Shown: positions 1-5,956 of the stretch, piece after piece
How positions within the stretch are numbered: position 1 is the stretch's first letter
How the letters are laid out: each line of letters starts with the position of its first letter
Assembly (NCBI GenBank): GCA_024278775.1
Contig: JAJRSP010000182.1
Coordinates: 1 to 7,304, forward strand
DNA length: 7,304 nt
DNA from: Planctomycetota bacterium
Lineage (GTDB): Bacteria; Planctomycetota; Phycisphaerae; UBA1845
Direction of reading: 5' to 3'
The notes under the pieces: model-generated
Told to the model about the DNA's origin: nothing
The model's database searches: none
Seen by the model: the letters and a program-made list of their open reading frames with translations, nothing else
Made by a program: the position numbers and the translations under genes

Positions 1-1229
1 CCAACATAATTGTTGGTACACACATCCGGCGGCTGGTCAATGCATCCCCAATCCGTGCAACACGCCTCGAAAGCCGGACAGGTTGTCGAAACACAAGTGG
101 AGCCAAGACCGCCATTCCATCCTGAGCAATCCTCGGGCGGAAGATCCGAACAAGAAAGATCGGGCATGCAACAAGCCTGACTCGGACAAGATGTCGAGGC
201 GCAGGTACTCCCCGGCCCCTGCGGCGTACCTACATAATTGATAATGCATACATTCGGCGGTTGGTCGGTGCATCCCCAATCCGTGCAACACGCCTCGAAG
301 GTCGGACAGGTTGTCGAAACACAAGTGGAGCCAAGACCGCCATTCCATCCTGGACAGTCCTCGGGCGGAAGCTCCGAGCAAGAAAGATCGGGCATGCAAC
401 AAGCCTGACTCGGACAAGATGTCGAGCCGCAGGTAATCCCCGGACCCTGGGGTACCCCGCCCCAATGGTTGATGCACGAATCCGGCGGCTGGTCAATGCA
501 TCCCCAACTCGTGCAACACCCCTCGAAAGCCGGACACGTGATCGAAACACAAGTCGAACCCAAACCGCCGGACCATCCGTCCCATGGACAATCCCCGGAC
601 GGCAGGTCTGAACAAGTGCCGTCTGACAGGCAGCAGGCCTGACTTGGGCAGGGAGTCATCGCACAGGTGTTGCCAGGACCAAGCGGAAGACTGTTCCGGT
701 TGACGCACACCTCAGGAGGAATGTCCTCGCATGGTTCGCCGGTATCGAAGCAACAACCTTCAACTGGCGAGCAAGTTTCTGATGCGCAACTGGTACCGAT
801 ACCTCTCGGCCACCCTCCGGCCACACGGCAATCCTCGGACATCAGATCCGAACAAACACCGTCCGGCAAACAACATGCTTGATCTAAACAGGAAACCGAA
901 CGGCACGCGCTACCCGCTCCTCGCGACACGCCCCCAATGTGACTGCAATACTCGGGCGGTGCGTCTTCGCAGTCGTACGACAGGCAACACGCCTCGTAGG
1001 GTAAGCAGACCGTTGTGGCGCACGCGGTGGACAAACCGAGATGACGACCACCAGCACCAAGGCAGCTCACTGGATCCTGGTCCGTACACGTCATATCCGG
1101 CATGCAGCAAGCCTGAGCCGGACAGGAGATCGTGGCGCATGTACTGCCGAACCCTTGAGGGAGGCCGGCGTCATGGTTCACGCACATCTCCGCCGGCTTG
1201 TCGGTACAACCCCAGTCCGTGCAACAGGC
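1..1229 (-). repeat. Tandem coding repeats, 228-240 bp per unit, in the Cys-rich gene
   Basis: Each unit encodes one pair of alternating Cys modules. Landmarks homologous between units fall at 28, 256, 484, 715 and 955, giving periods of 228, 228, 231 and 240 bp. The units nearest the left edge are the most alike at DNA level: 75-124 is identical to 303-352 (50 bp), and 151-198 is identical to 379-426 (48 bp). Units towards the gene's 5' end have diverged much more. This gradient suggests recent duplication or gene conversion at the 3' side of the array, which continues off the window. Confidence 0.9.
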
Positions 1230-1700
1230 CTCCGTCGTTTCGCAAACCCCCGTCCCCACGTTGCACGTCTCGCCCGCATGGCAAAGCACCTGTTCCCATG
1301 CACAAGTACCGGCCACGCAAGCCTCAGTCGTACAGAGATTGGCGTCGTCGCAGTCTGCGTCCGCCGTGCAAGTTGTGGCCAGGCACCAGTCGTTATCCTC
1401 GTTACAAATCTCGCCCGCGGCGCACGGGAAACCGCCTGATTGGCATTGACCCGATACGCAGGTCTCGGTCCCGTTGCAGAAAAGTCCATCGTCGCAATCA
1501 ACGTCTATATCACACGCTATCGCCGCCACGACTGAAACCTCGACTGTAGCCACGACTGGGGCGTCACTCTGGTCGTGTGCATCGGACACAAGGGCCTCGT
1601 CGATCAATGCCGAGTCCTGAGGACCGGACGTTGGCTTGTCCTGGGGGACCGCCGCAGTCAAGAGAGTGGAAAGAACGATGAGTCGCGAGAAGCACCTCAT
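1..1700 (-). CDS. Secreted Cys-rich tandem-repeat protein (N-terminal 566 residues; C-terminus beyond left edge)
   Basis: The frame is open without a stop from an ATG at 1700 to the left edge. The start is supported by GGAGG 8 nt upstream. Residues 1-18 (MRCFSR, then a hydrophobic LIVLSTLLTAAV stretch) look like a signal peptide, with possible cleavage after Ala17, so export is likely. Residues 63-155 hold two related Cys-rich segments with the motifs DCDDGLFCNGTETC and DCDDANLCTTEAC. From residue 158 onward the protein is eleven successive modules of 37-40 residues, each opening ACC or GCC and carrying regularly spaced cysteines. Two types alternate: CCTDWGCTDQPPDVC-like and CCMPDLSCSDLPPEDC-like. 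Similar ACCxPDGxC modules are known to me from planctomycete extracellular proteins. No enzymatic domain is visible. A disulfide-rich cell-surface or secreted structural or adhesive role is inference. The neighbouring genes give no functional link. The frame choice is secure because the cysteine periodicity persists over the full length. Confidence 0.9.
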   Translation of the reverse strand, partial: MRCFSRLIVLSTLLTAAVPQDKPTSGPQDSALIDEALVSDAHDQSDAPVVATVEVSVVAAIACDIDVDCDDGLFCNGTETCVSGQCQSGGFPCAAGEICNEDNDWCLATTCTADADCDDANLCTTEACVAGTCAWEQVLCHAGETCNVGTGVCETTEACCTDWGCTDKPAEMCVNHDAGLPQGFGSTCATISCPAQACCMPDMTCTDQDPVSCLGAGGRHLGLSTACATTVCLPYEACCLSYDCEDAPPEYCSHIGGVSRGAGSACRSVSCLDQACCLPDGVCSDLMSEDCRVAGGWPRGIGTSCASETCSPVEGCCFDTGEPCEDIPPEVCVNRNSLPLGPGNTCAMTPCPSQACCLSDGTCSDLPSGDCPWDGWSGGLGSTCVSITCPAFEGCCTSWGCIDQPPDSCINHWGGVPQGPGITCGSTSCPSQACCMPDLSCSELPPEDCPGWNGGLGSTCVSTTCPTFEACCTDWGCTDQPPNVCIINYVGTPQGPGSTCASTSCPSQACCMPDLSCSDLPPEDCSGWNGGLGSTCVSTTCPAFEACCTDWGCIDQPPDVCTNNYV

Positions 1701-1708
1701 AGCAGCAT

Positions 1709-1713
1709 CCTCC
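1709..1713 (-). promoter_or_regulatory. Ribosome binding site of the Cys-rich gene
   Basis: GGAGG on the minus strand, 8 nt before the ATG at 1700. It fixes the start: the nearer overlapping ATG at 1708 is in another frame and meets a stop after two codons. Confidence 0.75.
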
Positions 1714-1775
1714 GCAATGTGCGTGTCCGAGGCGCCACCGAGTTGACGGACTTGTTTTCGACGGCAAACCCGAAC

Positions 1776-1792
1776 CAAGATCGGGGATCTTG
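1776..1792. promoter_or_regulatory. Perfect inverted repeat upstream of the Cys-rich gene
   Basis: CAAGATC and GATCTTG are separated by 3 nt, about 75 bp upstream of the start at 1700. It could be an operator or a leader hairpin. No T-tract follows on either strand, so it is not a typical intrinsic terminator. I saw no convincing -35/-10 pair between it and the gene. Confidence 0.4.
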
Positions 1793-2460
1793 AACGACTG
1801 CTGGTCCCTCTGTCATGGTTCAGCGTGAAACGGACAGTCGTCCTTCACTCGCACCATACCAAACTACCTATTTTCAAGCAACCCCGTTTCGTTCAGATCG
1901 TTCGCGGTGGCTGGGCAGTCGCACTTGATGCGTTTCCGAGATGGTGTGATCCGGGGGTGTGGATACAAGTTCCCCCTGTCCCCAAAGGGTTTGAGGAAGC
2001 GAAGGACGCGACACCCAGTGCGTTGATCTGCTCGTCGGAGCACCCTGCTCTTGGGTGACGCCTACCTGAGCCTCACACGTTACGTCACACTGACCCCTGG
2101 GATTTTTCATCGTCGCAGCGGCCTGGAACTCGAAACGAACAGGACCGCCATGGTGCCCACGACCTCTACGACGAGTCCAACGTAATCGCCCCATCAAAGT
2201 AGCTCAAGCCTCGCACAGAGGCGTGGCCGAGTCGTGATACTGGACTGATTACCCGGTGGGGTCCGCACATCCCAAAACGTCTCCCCCCCCACACCGGAAG
2301 ATGATCTCTACCCCAGCTCTATTCGCACCCCGATCCGCCGCTATGGCTCCGGCTGTCGTCCGTTAAGCCCCCCTACCGCTGCTGTTCGGGAAAAAACAAC
2401 GGAATCCTCGAACGGGCGACGGACTCAACGCGGGGTCAGACATCCCCACGCCTACGGCTC
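1793..2460. other. Gene-free interval, no recognisable content
   Basis: Only short open frames occur here, on both strands: a GTG-started 77-codon frame at 1825-2058 and a minus-strand 107-codon frame at 1874-2197. Neither has a Shine-Dalgarno sequence I can see, a recognisable motif or a plausible family. The stretch may be decayed sequence. It contains one copy of the 18-bp direct repeat annotated separately (2367-2384). Confidence 0.5.
2367..2384 (+). repeat. 18-bp direct repeat, left copy
   Basis: GCCCCCCTACCGCTGCTG, identical and in the same orientation to 3527-3544. The two copies bracket the toxin-antitoxin operon and about 430 bp of sequence upstream of it. Similarity does not extend on either side beyond a few scattered matches. 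Confidence 0.7.
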
Positions 2461-2626
2461 GGGCATGCCGCCCAACCTGATCCACCCTTGCGTTGACGGG
2501 CAATGGAGCATCAAGGGTGGCATGGGCCAACTTGTTTGCCCGTGCAGGATGGAATGAGAGGCAGGGTGTCTTCTCCCAGCACGATCTCCTGAAGACATGA
2601 GTAAGCTGCGCTTACCCATGCCACCC
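2461..2626. repeat. Cluster of three GGGYGGCATG-type motifs
   Basis: GGGCGGCATGCCC lies on the minus strand at 2461-2473, GGGTGGCATGGGC on the plus strand at 2515-2527, and GGGTGGCATGGG on the minus strand at 2615-2626. From memory, GGGTGGCATGG-containing intergenic sequences are common in planctomycete genomes. The cluster looks like non-coding dispersed repeat sequence, possibly decayed. No gene is visible across it. Confidence 0.5.
2601..2615. repeat. Short perfect hairpin
   Basis: GTAAGC and GCTTAC flank a TGC loop. It directly abuts the third GGGTGGCATGGG motif, so the two may be one composite repeat unit. No T-tract follows. Confidence 0.4.
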
Positions 2627-2737
2627 AGCCGCATTTCGGCCCGTAGTCCTTACCACTCCCCCGTTACTTCGTCGAACCCTTAGCTGGTACATCCTGCCGA
2701 CCAGCCCTATAATCAGCCCCAGCCTTGCGTAAACGGC

Positions 2738-2773
2738 GTTTTTCGGGCTATGGCTGAAAAACAAACCGAAAAA
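2738..2773. promoter_or_regulatory. Two mutually exclusive hairpins upstream of the toxin-antitoxin promoter
   Basis: GTTTTTC at 2738-2744 pairs perfectly with GAAAAAC at 2756-2762. The overlapping TTTTTCGG at 2739-2746 pairs perfectly with CCGAAAAA at 2766-2773. The left arm is shared, so only one stem can form at a time. It ends 5 bp before the -35 of the operon promoter, so it would act on transcripts arriving from upstream, perhaps insulating the operon. It lacks a clear 3' T-run. Confidence 0.35.
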
Positions 2774-2777
2774 GGAC

Positions 2778-2806
2778 TTGACTTTTGTTCGTAATTTTAC
2801 GAACAT
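2778..2806 (+). promoter_or_regulatory. Toxin-antitoxin operon promoter with overlapping palindromic operator
   Basis: TTGACT at 2778-2783 is a strong -35 candidate; the -10 is weak (GAACAT at 2801-2806, 17-nt spacer). The spacer is filled by a perfect palindrome at 2786-2805, TGTTCGTAA-TT-TTACGAACA. A palindrome placed between -35 and -10 just ahead of a toxin-antitoxin operon is the expected layout for autorepression by the XRE antitoxin or the toxin-antitoxin complex. The palindrome is directly visible; its role is inferred. Confidence 0.7.
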
Positions 2807-2808
2807 AG

Positions 2809-2815
2809 AAGGAGG
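2809..2815 (+). promoter_or_regulatory. Ribosome binding site of the toxin gene
   Basis: AAGGAGG ends 4 nt before the ATG at 2820. This decides the start: the upstream in-frame TTG at 2778 overlaps the promoter and would translate through the operator. Confidence 0.8.
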
Positions 2816-2819
2816 CACG

Positions 2820-3188
2820 ATGCCACCAGTTGAGGTCGTCCTCTTTCGAGAGGACCAAGACACGGTGCCTTTGCGGGATTGGCTGGACAGTATCCCCAGG
2901 AAGGCTCAGGCTAAGTGCCTGGTGAAGCTCGGTCGGCTAGAAGCCGCAGGGCACGAGCTTCGGCGGCCCGAGGCCGACTACCTACGGGACGACATCTACG
3001 AGCTTCGCGTCCGGTTTCAGAGCGTGAATTACCGCATGCTCTACTTTTTCCACGGACGAATAGCCGCTGTTGTCTCGCACGGCATCGTCAAACAGAAAAG
3101 GGTGCCAGCCAAGGAAATCGACCTTGCGGTCAAGCGAAAACGCCTTTTTGAGGCGGACCCCAAGGCCCACTCGGAGTATCCGACATGA
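2820..3188 (+). CDS. higB: HigB/RelE-type toxin (phage Gp49-like family), type II toxin-antitoxin system
   Basis: This is a 122-residue protein, the usual size for this family. The pattern fits the RelE/ParE superfamily branch often called phage-derived Gp49-like or HigB: WLDSIPRKAQAKCLVKLGRL (residues 21-40) as the helical N-terminal part, then YELRVRFQSVNYRMLYFF (60-77) as the beta-sheet core with the typical ELR and YR residues, then SHGIVKQKRVPAKEI (86-100), which matches the family's HGxxKKxxxxPxxEI segment. Known relatives are mostly ribosome-dependent mRNA endonucleases; the activity here is inferred. The ATG at 2820 is chosen for its strong Shine-Dalgarno sequence. The stop overlaps the antitoxin start by 4 bp (ATGA), so the two are translationally coupled. 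Toxin-first order is typical of higBA and tad-ata systems. Beside par and rep genes it probably serves plasmid maintenance. Confidence 0.9.
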   Translation: MPPVEVVLFREDQDTVPLRDWLDSIPRKAQAKCLVKLGRLEAAGHELRRPEADYLRDDIYELRVRFQSVNYRMLYFFHGRIAAVVSHGIVKQKRVPAKEIDLAVKRKRLFEADPKAHSEYPT

Positions 3189-3514
3189 GCAAGAAAAAAC
3201 GCTTCCAGTCCAAATCGCTCCAGGCGGCCTATGACCGCTTCGTTGGTGGCGACCCCGAACAGCAGCAAGCCTTCGAGCAGGCACTTGCCGATTACGATGT
3301 CGCTCGCAAAATCTATGACCTTCGGGCCAAAGCCGGGTTATCACAGCGCGAACTTGCCAAACGAGTCGGTACGACGGCATCCGTGATTTGCCAACTTGAG
3401 GACGCCGACTACGAAGGCCATTCGCTTTCAATGCTTCGACGCATCGCCGCCGCGCTCGATAAGCGTGTGGAAATCCGTTTTGTCCCCGTGCGGCGGAAAG
3501 CACAGTCCGCCTGA
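3185..3514 (+). CDS. higA: HigA-type XRE helix-turn-helix antitoxin
   Basis: This is a 109-residue protein starting in the ATGA overlap with the toxin gene. Residues 41-95 form a canonical XRE (Cro/C1) helix-turn-helix domain: IYDLRAKAGLSQRELAKRVG, TTASVICQLED, then LSMLRRIAAALDKRVEIRF. The N-terminal 40 residues (KKKRFQSKSLQAAYDRFVGG...) are charged and helical and would be the likely toxin-binding portion, though toxin contacts differ between subfamilies. The protein is expected to neutralise the upstream toxin and bind the palindrome at 2786-2805. It ends only 18 bp from the convergent partition operon, and no intrinsic terminator is visible between them, so the two transcripts may overlap. 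Confidence 0.9.
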   Translation: MSKKKRFQSKSLQAAYDRFVGGDPEQQQAFEQALADYDVARKIYDLRAKAGLSQRELAKRVGTTASVICQLEDADYEGHSLSMLRRIAAALDKRVEIRFVPVRRKAQSA

Positions 3515-3526
3515 CCTTCACCTTAC

Positions 3527-3544
3527 GCCCCCCTACCGCTGCTG
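3527..3544 (+). repeat. 18-bp direct repeat, right copy, over the 3' end of the partition gene
   Basis: GCCCCCCTACCGCTGCTG, identical to 2367-2384. Read on the minus strand it supplies the last codons (CAG CAG CGG) and the TAG stop of the gene at 3533-4210. A direct repeat overlapping a gene's 3' end resembles an attachment or recombination scar, but no integrase is in view. Confidence 0.65.
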
Positions 3545-4210
3545 GCCACGGCCTCTCGTGAGATAGTCCCGGAGGCCGGACTCAATCGTCTCCCGGACGT
3601 GCTCCTCAAACTTCATCAGGCCGATGGGGTCGCCGTTGCCGGGTCGCTTCATACGCGGTGCCCGCCGCCCCCGATCCAGCACATGGTCGTAGGCGTCCAT
3701 GAAGATCCCGAACAGCGCCCGCCCGACGTGTGTCCCTTTGACCTTCGCACCCATCTCGCTGGCAAACGCCGTAATCAGCCGCTCAAGCTCGGCATCCTCG
3801 GCCGGGCTGAGCGGGATACGCCGATCCTGAAACCGCTCGTTCGGGTCGGCCGTTGACACGCGGGACCGCCCTTCTCCCGGTTTGGGCTGGGCCATGTGCG
3901 AAGCTGGCATGTGGACCACGTTCGATGGCGCTGGTTGCTGTGTGGGCTGTGACGTTTCCGCGCCGGGTTGTGCGGCCGGTCGCGTGAAACTCGGCCCCGC
4001 GGGTACCGGGCTACGCACCGGGGTTGCGTGTTCCGGAGCCGACGCCGGCACCGTGGCGGATGGTGGCGCAACCTCTGCCGCCGGGTGGGGTGTGCGGGAT
4101 ACCGGTGGCGCGGGTGGTTTCTCAGTGACCACCGGCGCGGTGGCCGCGTTGACCAAGGCCTGGTCGATCGGATTGTACACCGGCTCATCCTGAGCCGCCC
4201 GCTTAGCCAT
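3533..4210 (-). CDS. Putative partition partner (ParB-like role), disordered N-terminus with ribbon-helix-helix-like domain
   Basis: This is a 225-residue protein read right to left, starting inside the last codons of parA (8-bp overlap) with GGAGG 7 nt upstream of its ATG. Residues 1-20 (AKRAAQDEPVYNPIDQALV) form a conserved-looking leader. Residues about 22-118 are a low-complexity Pro/Ala/Thr-rich linker. Residues 128-180 read as a short strand (RRIPLS) followed by two helices (PAEDAELERLITAFASEMG and GTHVGRALFGIFMDAYDHVL), which fits a ribbon-helix-helix DNA-binding fold. A charged C-terminal tail follows. I recognise no ParB/Noc or KorB domain. In small plasmid par operons the gene after parA usually encodes the centromere-binding adaptor, so that is the inferred role; it may bind the repeats at 5362-5865. 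The family name is not certain. Coupled translation with parA suggests fixed stoichiometry. Confidence 0.75.
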   Translation of the reverse strand: MAKRAAQDEPVYNPIDQALVNAATAPVVTEKPPAPPVSRTPHPAAEVAPPSATVPASAPEHATPVRSPVPAGPSFTRPAAQPGAETSQPTQQPAPSNVVHMPASHMAQPKPGEGRSRVSTADPNERFQDRRIPLSPAEDAELERLITAFASEMGAKVKGTHVGRALFGIFMDAYDHVLDRGRRAPRMKRPGNGDPIGLMKFEEHVRETIESGLRDYLTRGRGQQR

Positions 4211-5180
4211 TGGCCACCTCCTCCCCTGCTACCGTCGAGACTGCGGGCTCGGGTGGCATCACCGGCGGCGCGGCCGATGGCACCACCGACGACACGGGTG
4301 CGCTGGCGACCGCGGCCACCTGCGCGGGTTGGGCGGCGGCGGATTCAAACCGAACGATACGCTCCTCGATTTCTCGAACGAGCTGACGGTATTGCTCTGT
4401 CACCTTATGGGAGGGGTTCCGCTCAAAGAGCGTAACGCCGGCCTCTTGCGCCTCGGGGACCGCCTGCGCCCGCCCCACCTCGGTGGAGAACTTCAGGTTC
4501 GGCCCCCCTTCCGGTGAGAACTTCTCCTCCACGTAGCTGGTTAGCTTTTTTGAGAGGCGATAGTTCGACCGCACACATGCAAGCACCACACCAAGCAGCC
4601 GCAGATTCGGATTGCCACGCTGGCGGACCTTGCCGATGTCGTCCAAGGCTTCACCCAGCCCGTCAATCGCGAAGTGTTCGGGGATCGCGCACAGAATGAA
4701 ATACTGGGCGGCCTTGTACGCGGCGATGGTCGGCGTGGTCGCGTTCGGGGCCGTGTCAAGCAGGATGTAATCATACCGCCCCACCAGCTTATTAAGCGGT
4801 TCAATCAACACGTCGGGTCGGGAGAACCACTTGTCACGCGATGCGAGCGTCTCGTCGAGGTTTTCAAGGTTTCGCCGCGCGGGGATGATGTGGACGTTCT
4901 TCGGCAACGGCACGTCGTCTTCCGGGGTGACGATGACGTCACCCGGCTCCTCCATGCCGGAAAGCACCTCGTAGGTTCCGAGGAACTTCGCATCCGGGCG
5001 AATGCCCAGGTGCTTGCTCGCCCCGCAGTTCATGTCGAGATCCCAGATCAGGCAGCGTCGGCCCAGCTCGCCCAAACCGGCCGCGATATGCACGACGTTG
5101 GTCGTCTTGCAGACGCCCCCCTTCTGGTTCCCGATCGCGATAATCCTGGTATTGCGAGAATTGGTACCCTGCTCCATCAT
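4203..5180 (-). CDS. parA: ParA-family plasmid partition ATPase
   Basis: This is a 325-residue protein. It has a deviant Walker A, KGGVCKTT, at residues 20-27 with the signature lysines K20 and K25; Cys24 replaces the common Gly. Walker A' is CLIWDLDMN (43-51) with Asp47 and Asp49, and Walker B is YDYILLDTAPN (136-146) with Asp142. The P-loop ATPase body ends near residue 278. A 45-residue Ala/Pro/Val-rich tail follows, unusual for a compact ParA. Proteins of this class form ATP-dependent gradients on nucleoid DNA to segregate plasmids. The N-terminus lacks the long helix-turn-helix extension of type Ia ParA, so it is closer to type Ib. The start at 5180 is chosen because GGAGG sits 6 nt upstream; the frame stays open upstream to a TTG at 5261, but that extension lacks such support. 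It is the first gene of a two-gene operon transcribed away from the candidate origin. Confidence 0.93.
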   Translation of the reverse strand: MMEQGTNSRNTRIIAIGNQKGGVCKTTNVVHIAAGLGELGRRCLIWDLDMNCGASKHLGIRPDAKFLGTYEVLSGMEEPGDVIVTPEDDVPLPKNVHIIPARRNLENLDETLASRDKWFSRPDVLIEPLNKLVGRYDYILLDTAPNATTPTIAAYKAAQYFILCAIPEHFAIDGLGEALDDIGKVRQRGNPNLRLLGVVLACVRSNYRLSKKLTSYVEEKFSPEGGPNLKFSTEVGRAQAVPEAQEAGVTLFERNPSHKVTEQYRQLVREIEERIVRFESAAAQPAQVAAVASAPVSSVVPSAAPPVMPPEPAVSTVAGEEVANG

Positions 5181-5186
5181 GGTCAA

Positions 5187-5191
5187 CCTCC
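5187..5191 (-). promoter_or_regulatory. Ribosome binding site of parA
   Basis: GGAGG on the minus strand, 6 nt before ATG ATG at 5180. An AT-rich run (GAAAAAAATTTTC, about 5198-5210) lies just upstream. No convincing -35/-10 pair for parA could be identified. Confidence 0.75.
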
Positions 5192-5270
5192 GTCCGTGAA
5201 AATTTTTTTCGTTTGCGGAGAACCGCTTGCTCGCGGCCTTCCGATGCTCCGGTGACGCCAAGACGGACTA

Positions 5271-5370
5271 TCGGATTACCGCGTGTTTCCTACTATGCAT
5301 CGGCTCGATCAGCTTCACGACTACACCCTAATTCCGACATCCCAGCGTGTTCGGATCACCGCGTGTTTCC
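5271..5370 (+). repeat. Pair of 20-bp direct repeats spaced exactly 80 bp
   Basis: TCGGATTACCGCGTGTTTCC at 5271-5290 and TCGGATCACCGCGTGTTTCC at 5351-5370 differ at one base. The second copy runs straight into the first 18-bp iteron-like element. A spacing of 80 bp is near eight helical turns, so both would lie on roughly the same face of the DNA. They are possible binding sites for a partition or initiator protein. Confidence 0.75.
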
Positions 5371-5865
5371 GGTTTTCCGATGTACCGTTCTCGCGGTTTT
5401 CCGCTCTTCCGACCATCCAACCGCGCCACCTTACGATTACCTTCGACAGATAGCCCTCAACCCGTCCCACCGAGGCTCCGAATCCGTCTGACCTCAGAAT
5501 CATCGTCCCTCCCTAGAGTACGAGATCGCCGGGAACGGCCCTGCGCGGGTCCAGATCGCTCTTATAGGGGCGGCCTACCCCCCCGGGATGGCCCTCCGCC
5601 GGAGAACGCCGCGACGGCGGCCTCACGAAACTTCGCCGGGTTCGAAATTGTCCACTCACGCCCCCCCTACCGACAAGACCGGATAACCGGAAAACCGCCA
5701 TTATCCGATTATCAATGCCTACATCACCGCGGCTTCGGAAGGACGGAAAACCGGATGGTCCCGATGGCACGAGTGGTCTCGGCAGGGTGTGTGGCCATCT
5801 CCAACGGACCACTGTCGCCGCATCAAACCCGCGCCTTTCCGTTTATGCGGGTTTCCGCTTATCCG
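5362..5865. repeat. Iteron-like 18-bp repeats CGGTTTTCCGNYNWWCCG; candidate replication origin or centromere
   Basis: Four exact matches and one near match are visible. Plus strand: 5370-5387, 5394-5411 and 5848-5865 (the last with G for T at position 4). Minus strand: 5680-5697 and 5736-5753. Weaker versions lie at 5362-5379 (plus, overlapping the first), 5832-5849 and 5234-5251. The 10-bp core CGGTTTTCCG occurs four times here and I saw it nowhere else in the window. The first two copies are 24 bp apart. They lie between divergent parA and rep-like genes, where plasmid origins and centromeres normally sit. Initiator or ParB-type binding is inference. No DnaA box was recognised. Confidence 0.75.
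5412..5679. other. Gene-free stretch inside the candidate origin region
   Basis: No supported gene lies between the left and right iteron groups. It contains a GC-rich inverted repeat, CCGCCG at 5596-5601 with CGGCGG at 5615-5620, and one CCCTACCG motif at 5665-5672. A long plus-strand frame crosses the region, but it runs through the iterons on both sides and has no recognisable domain. Confidence 0.45.
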
Positions 5866-5922
5866 TTTGTCCTAGATAGCGGTGTTCCGGTCGTGATTTG
5901 GCGGTAGGGCGGCACTTTTCTG

Positions 5923-5950
5923 TTGTCTTACGCGAAGAGTACCGTATGCT
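5923..5950 (+). promoter_or_regulatory. Candidate sigma70-type promoter in the rep leader
   Basis: TTGTCT at 5923-5928 and TATGCT at 5945-5950 are separated by 16 nt. Each matches four of six consensus positions. It would start transcription near 5957 towards the terminator at 6058-6088. No gene lies between them. Confidence 0.4.
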
Positions 5951-5956
5951 GGGGCT

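Noticed and set aside
37..477. Minus-strand 146-codon frame with internal repeats (LRLDILSESGLLHARSF)
   Set aside because: It repeats only because the underlying DNA repeats. It is an out-of-frame reading of the Cys-rich gene without cysteine periodicity.
1..715. Possible CRISPR array, because of evenly spaced repeats
   Set aside because: The period is 228 bp with no short repeat and unique spacer structure, and the repeat is in-frame coding sequence.
731..1549. Plus-strand 272-codon frame rich in Arg and Pro
   Set aside because: It is the antisense shadow of the Cys-rich gene. The minus-strand frame has a signal peptide, a Shine-Dalgarno sequence and regular cysteine modules; this one has no motif and an unnatural Arg/Pro composition.
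1825..2058. Plus-strand 77-codon frame starting with GTG
   Set aside because: No Shine-Dalgarno sequence, no recognisable family, and overlapping frames of similar length on both strands. Not enough to call a gene.
2071..2200. Short plus-strand frame ending HDLYDESNVIAPSK, reminiscent of YD or Rhs repeats
   Set aside because: Fewer than 40 codons with a stop just upstream and no second YD motif. Resemblance is superficial.
5181..5261. N-terminal extension of ParA by 27 residues to a TTG
   Set aside because: ATG at 5180 has GGAGG at ideal spacing and places the Walker A motif at the normal distance from the N-terminus.
5596..5620. CCGCCG/CGGCGG inverted repeat as a terminator or operator
   Set aside because: Short GC-only arms with a 13-nt loop and no T-run are expected by chance in DNA this GC-rich.
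5347..5907. Plus-strand 186-codon frame across the origin region
   Set aside because: It passes straight through the iterons, which create its FP/RP-rich repeats. No start signal or domain is visible, and a non-coding origin explains the region better.
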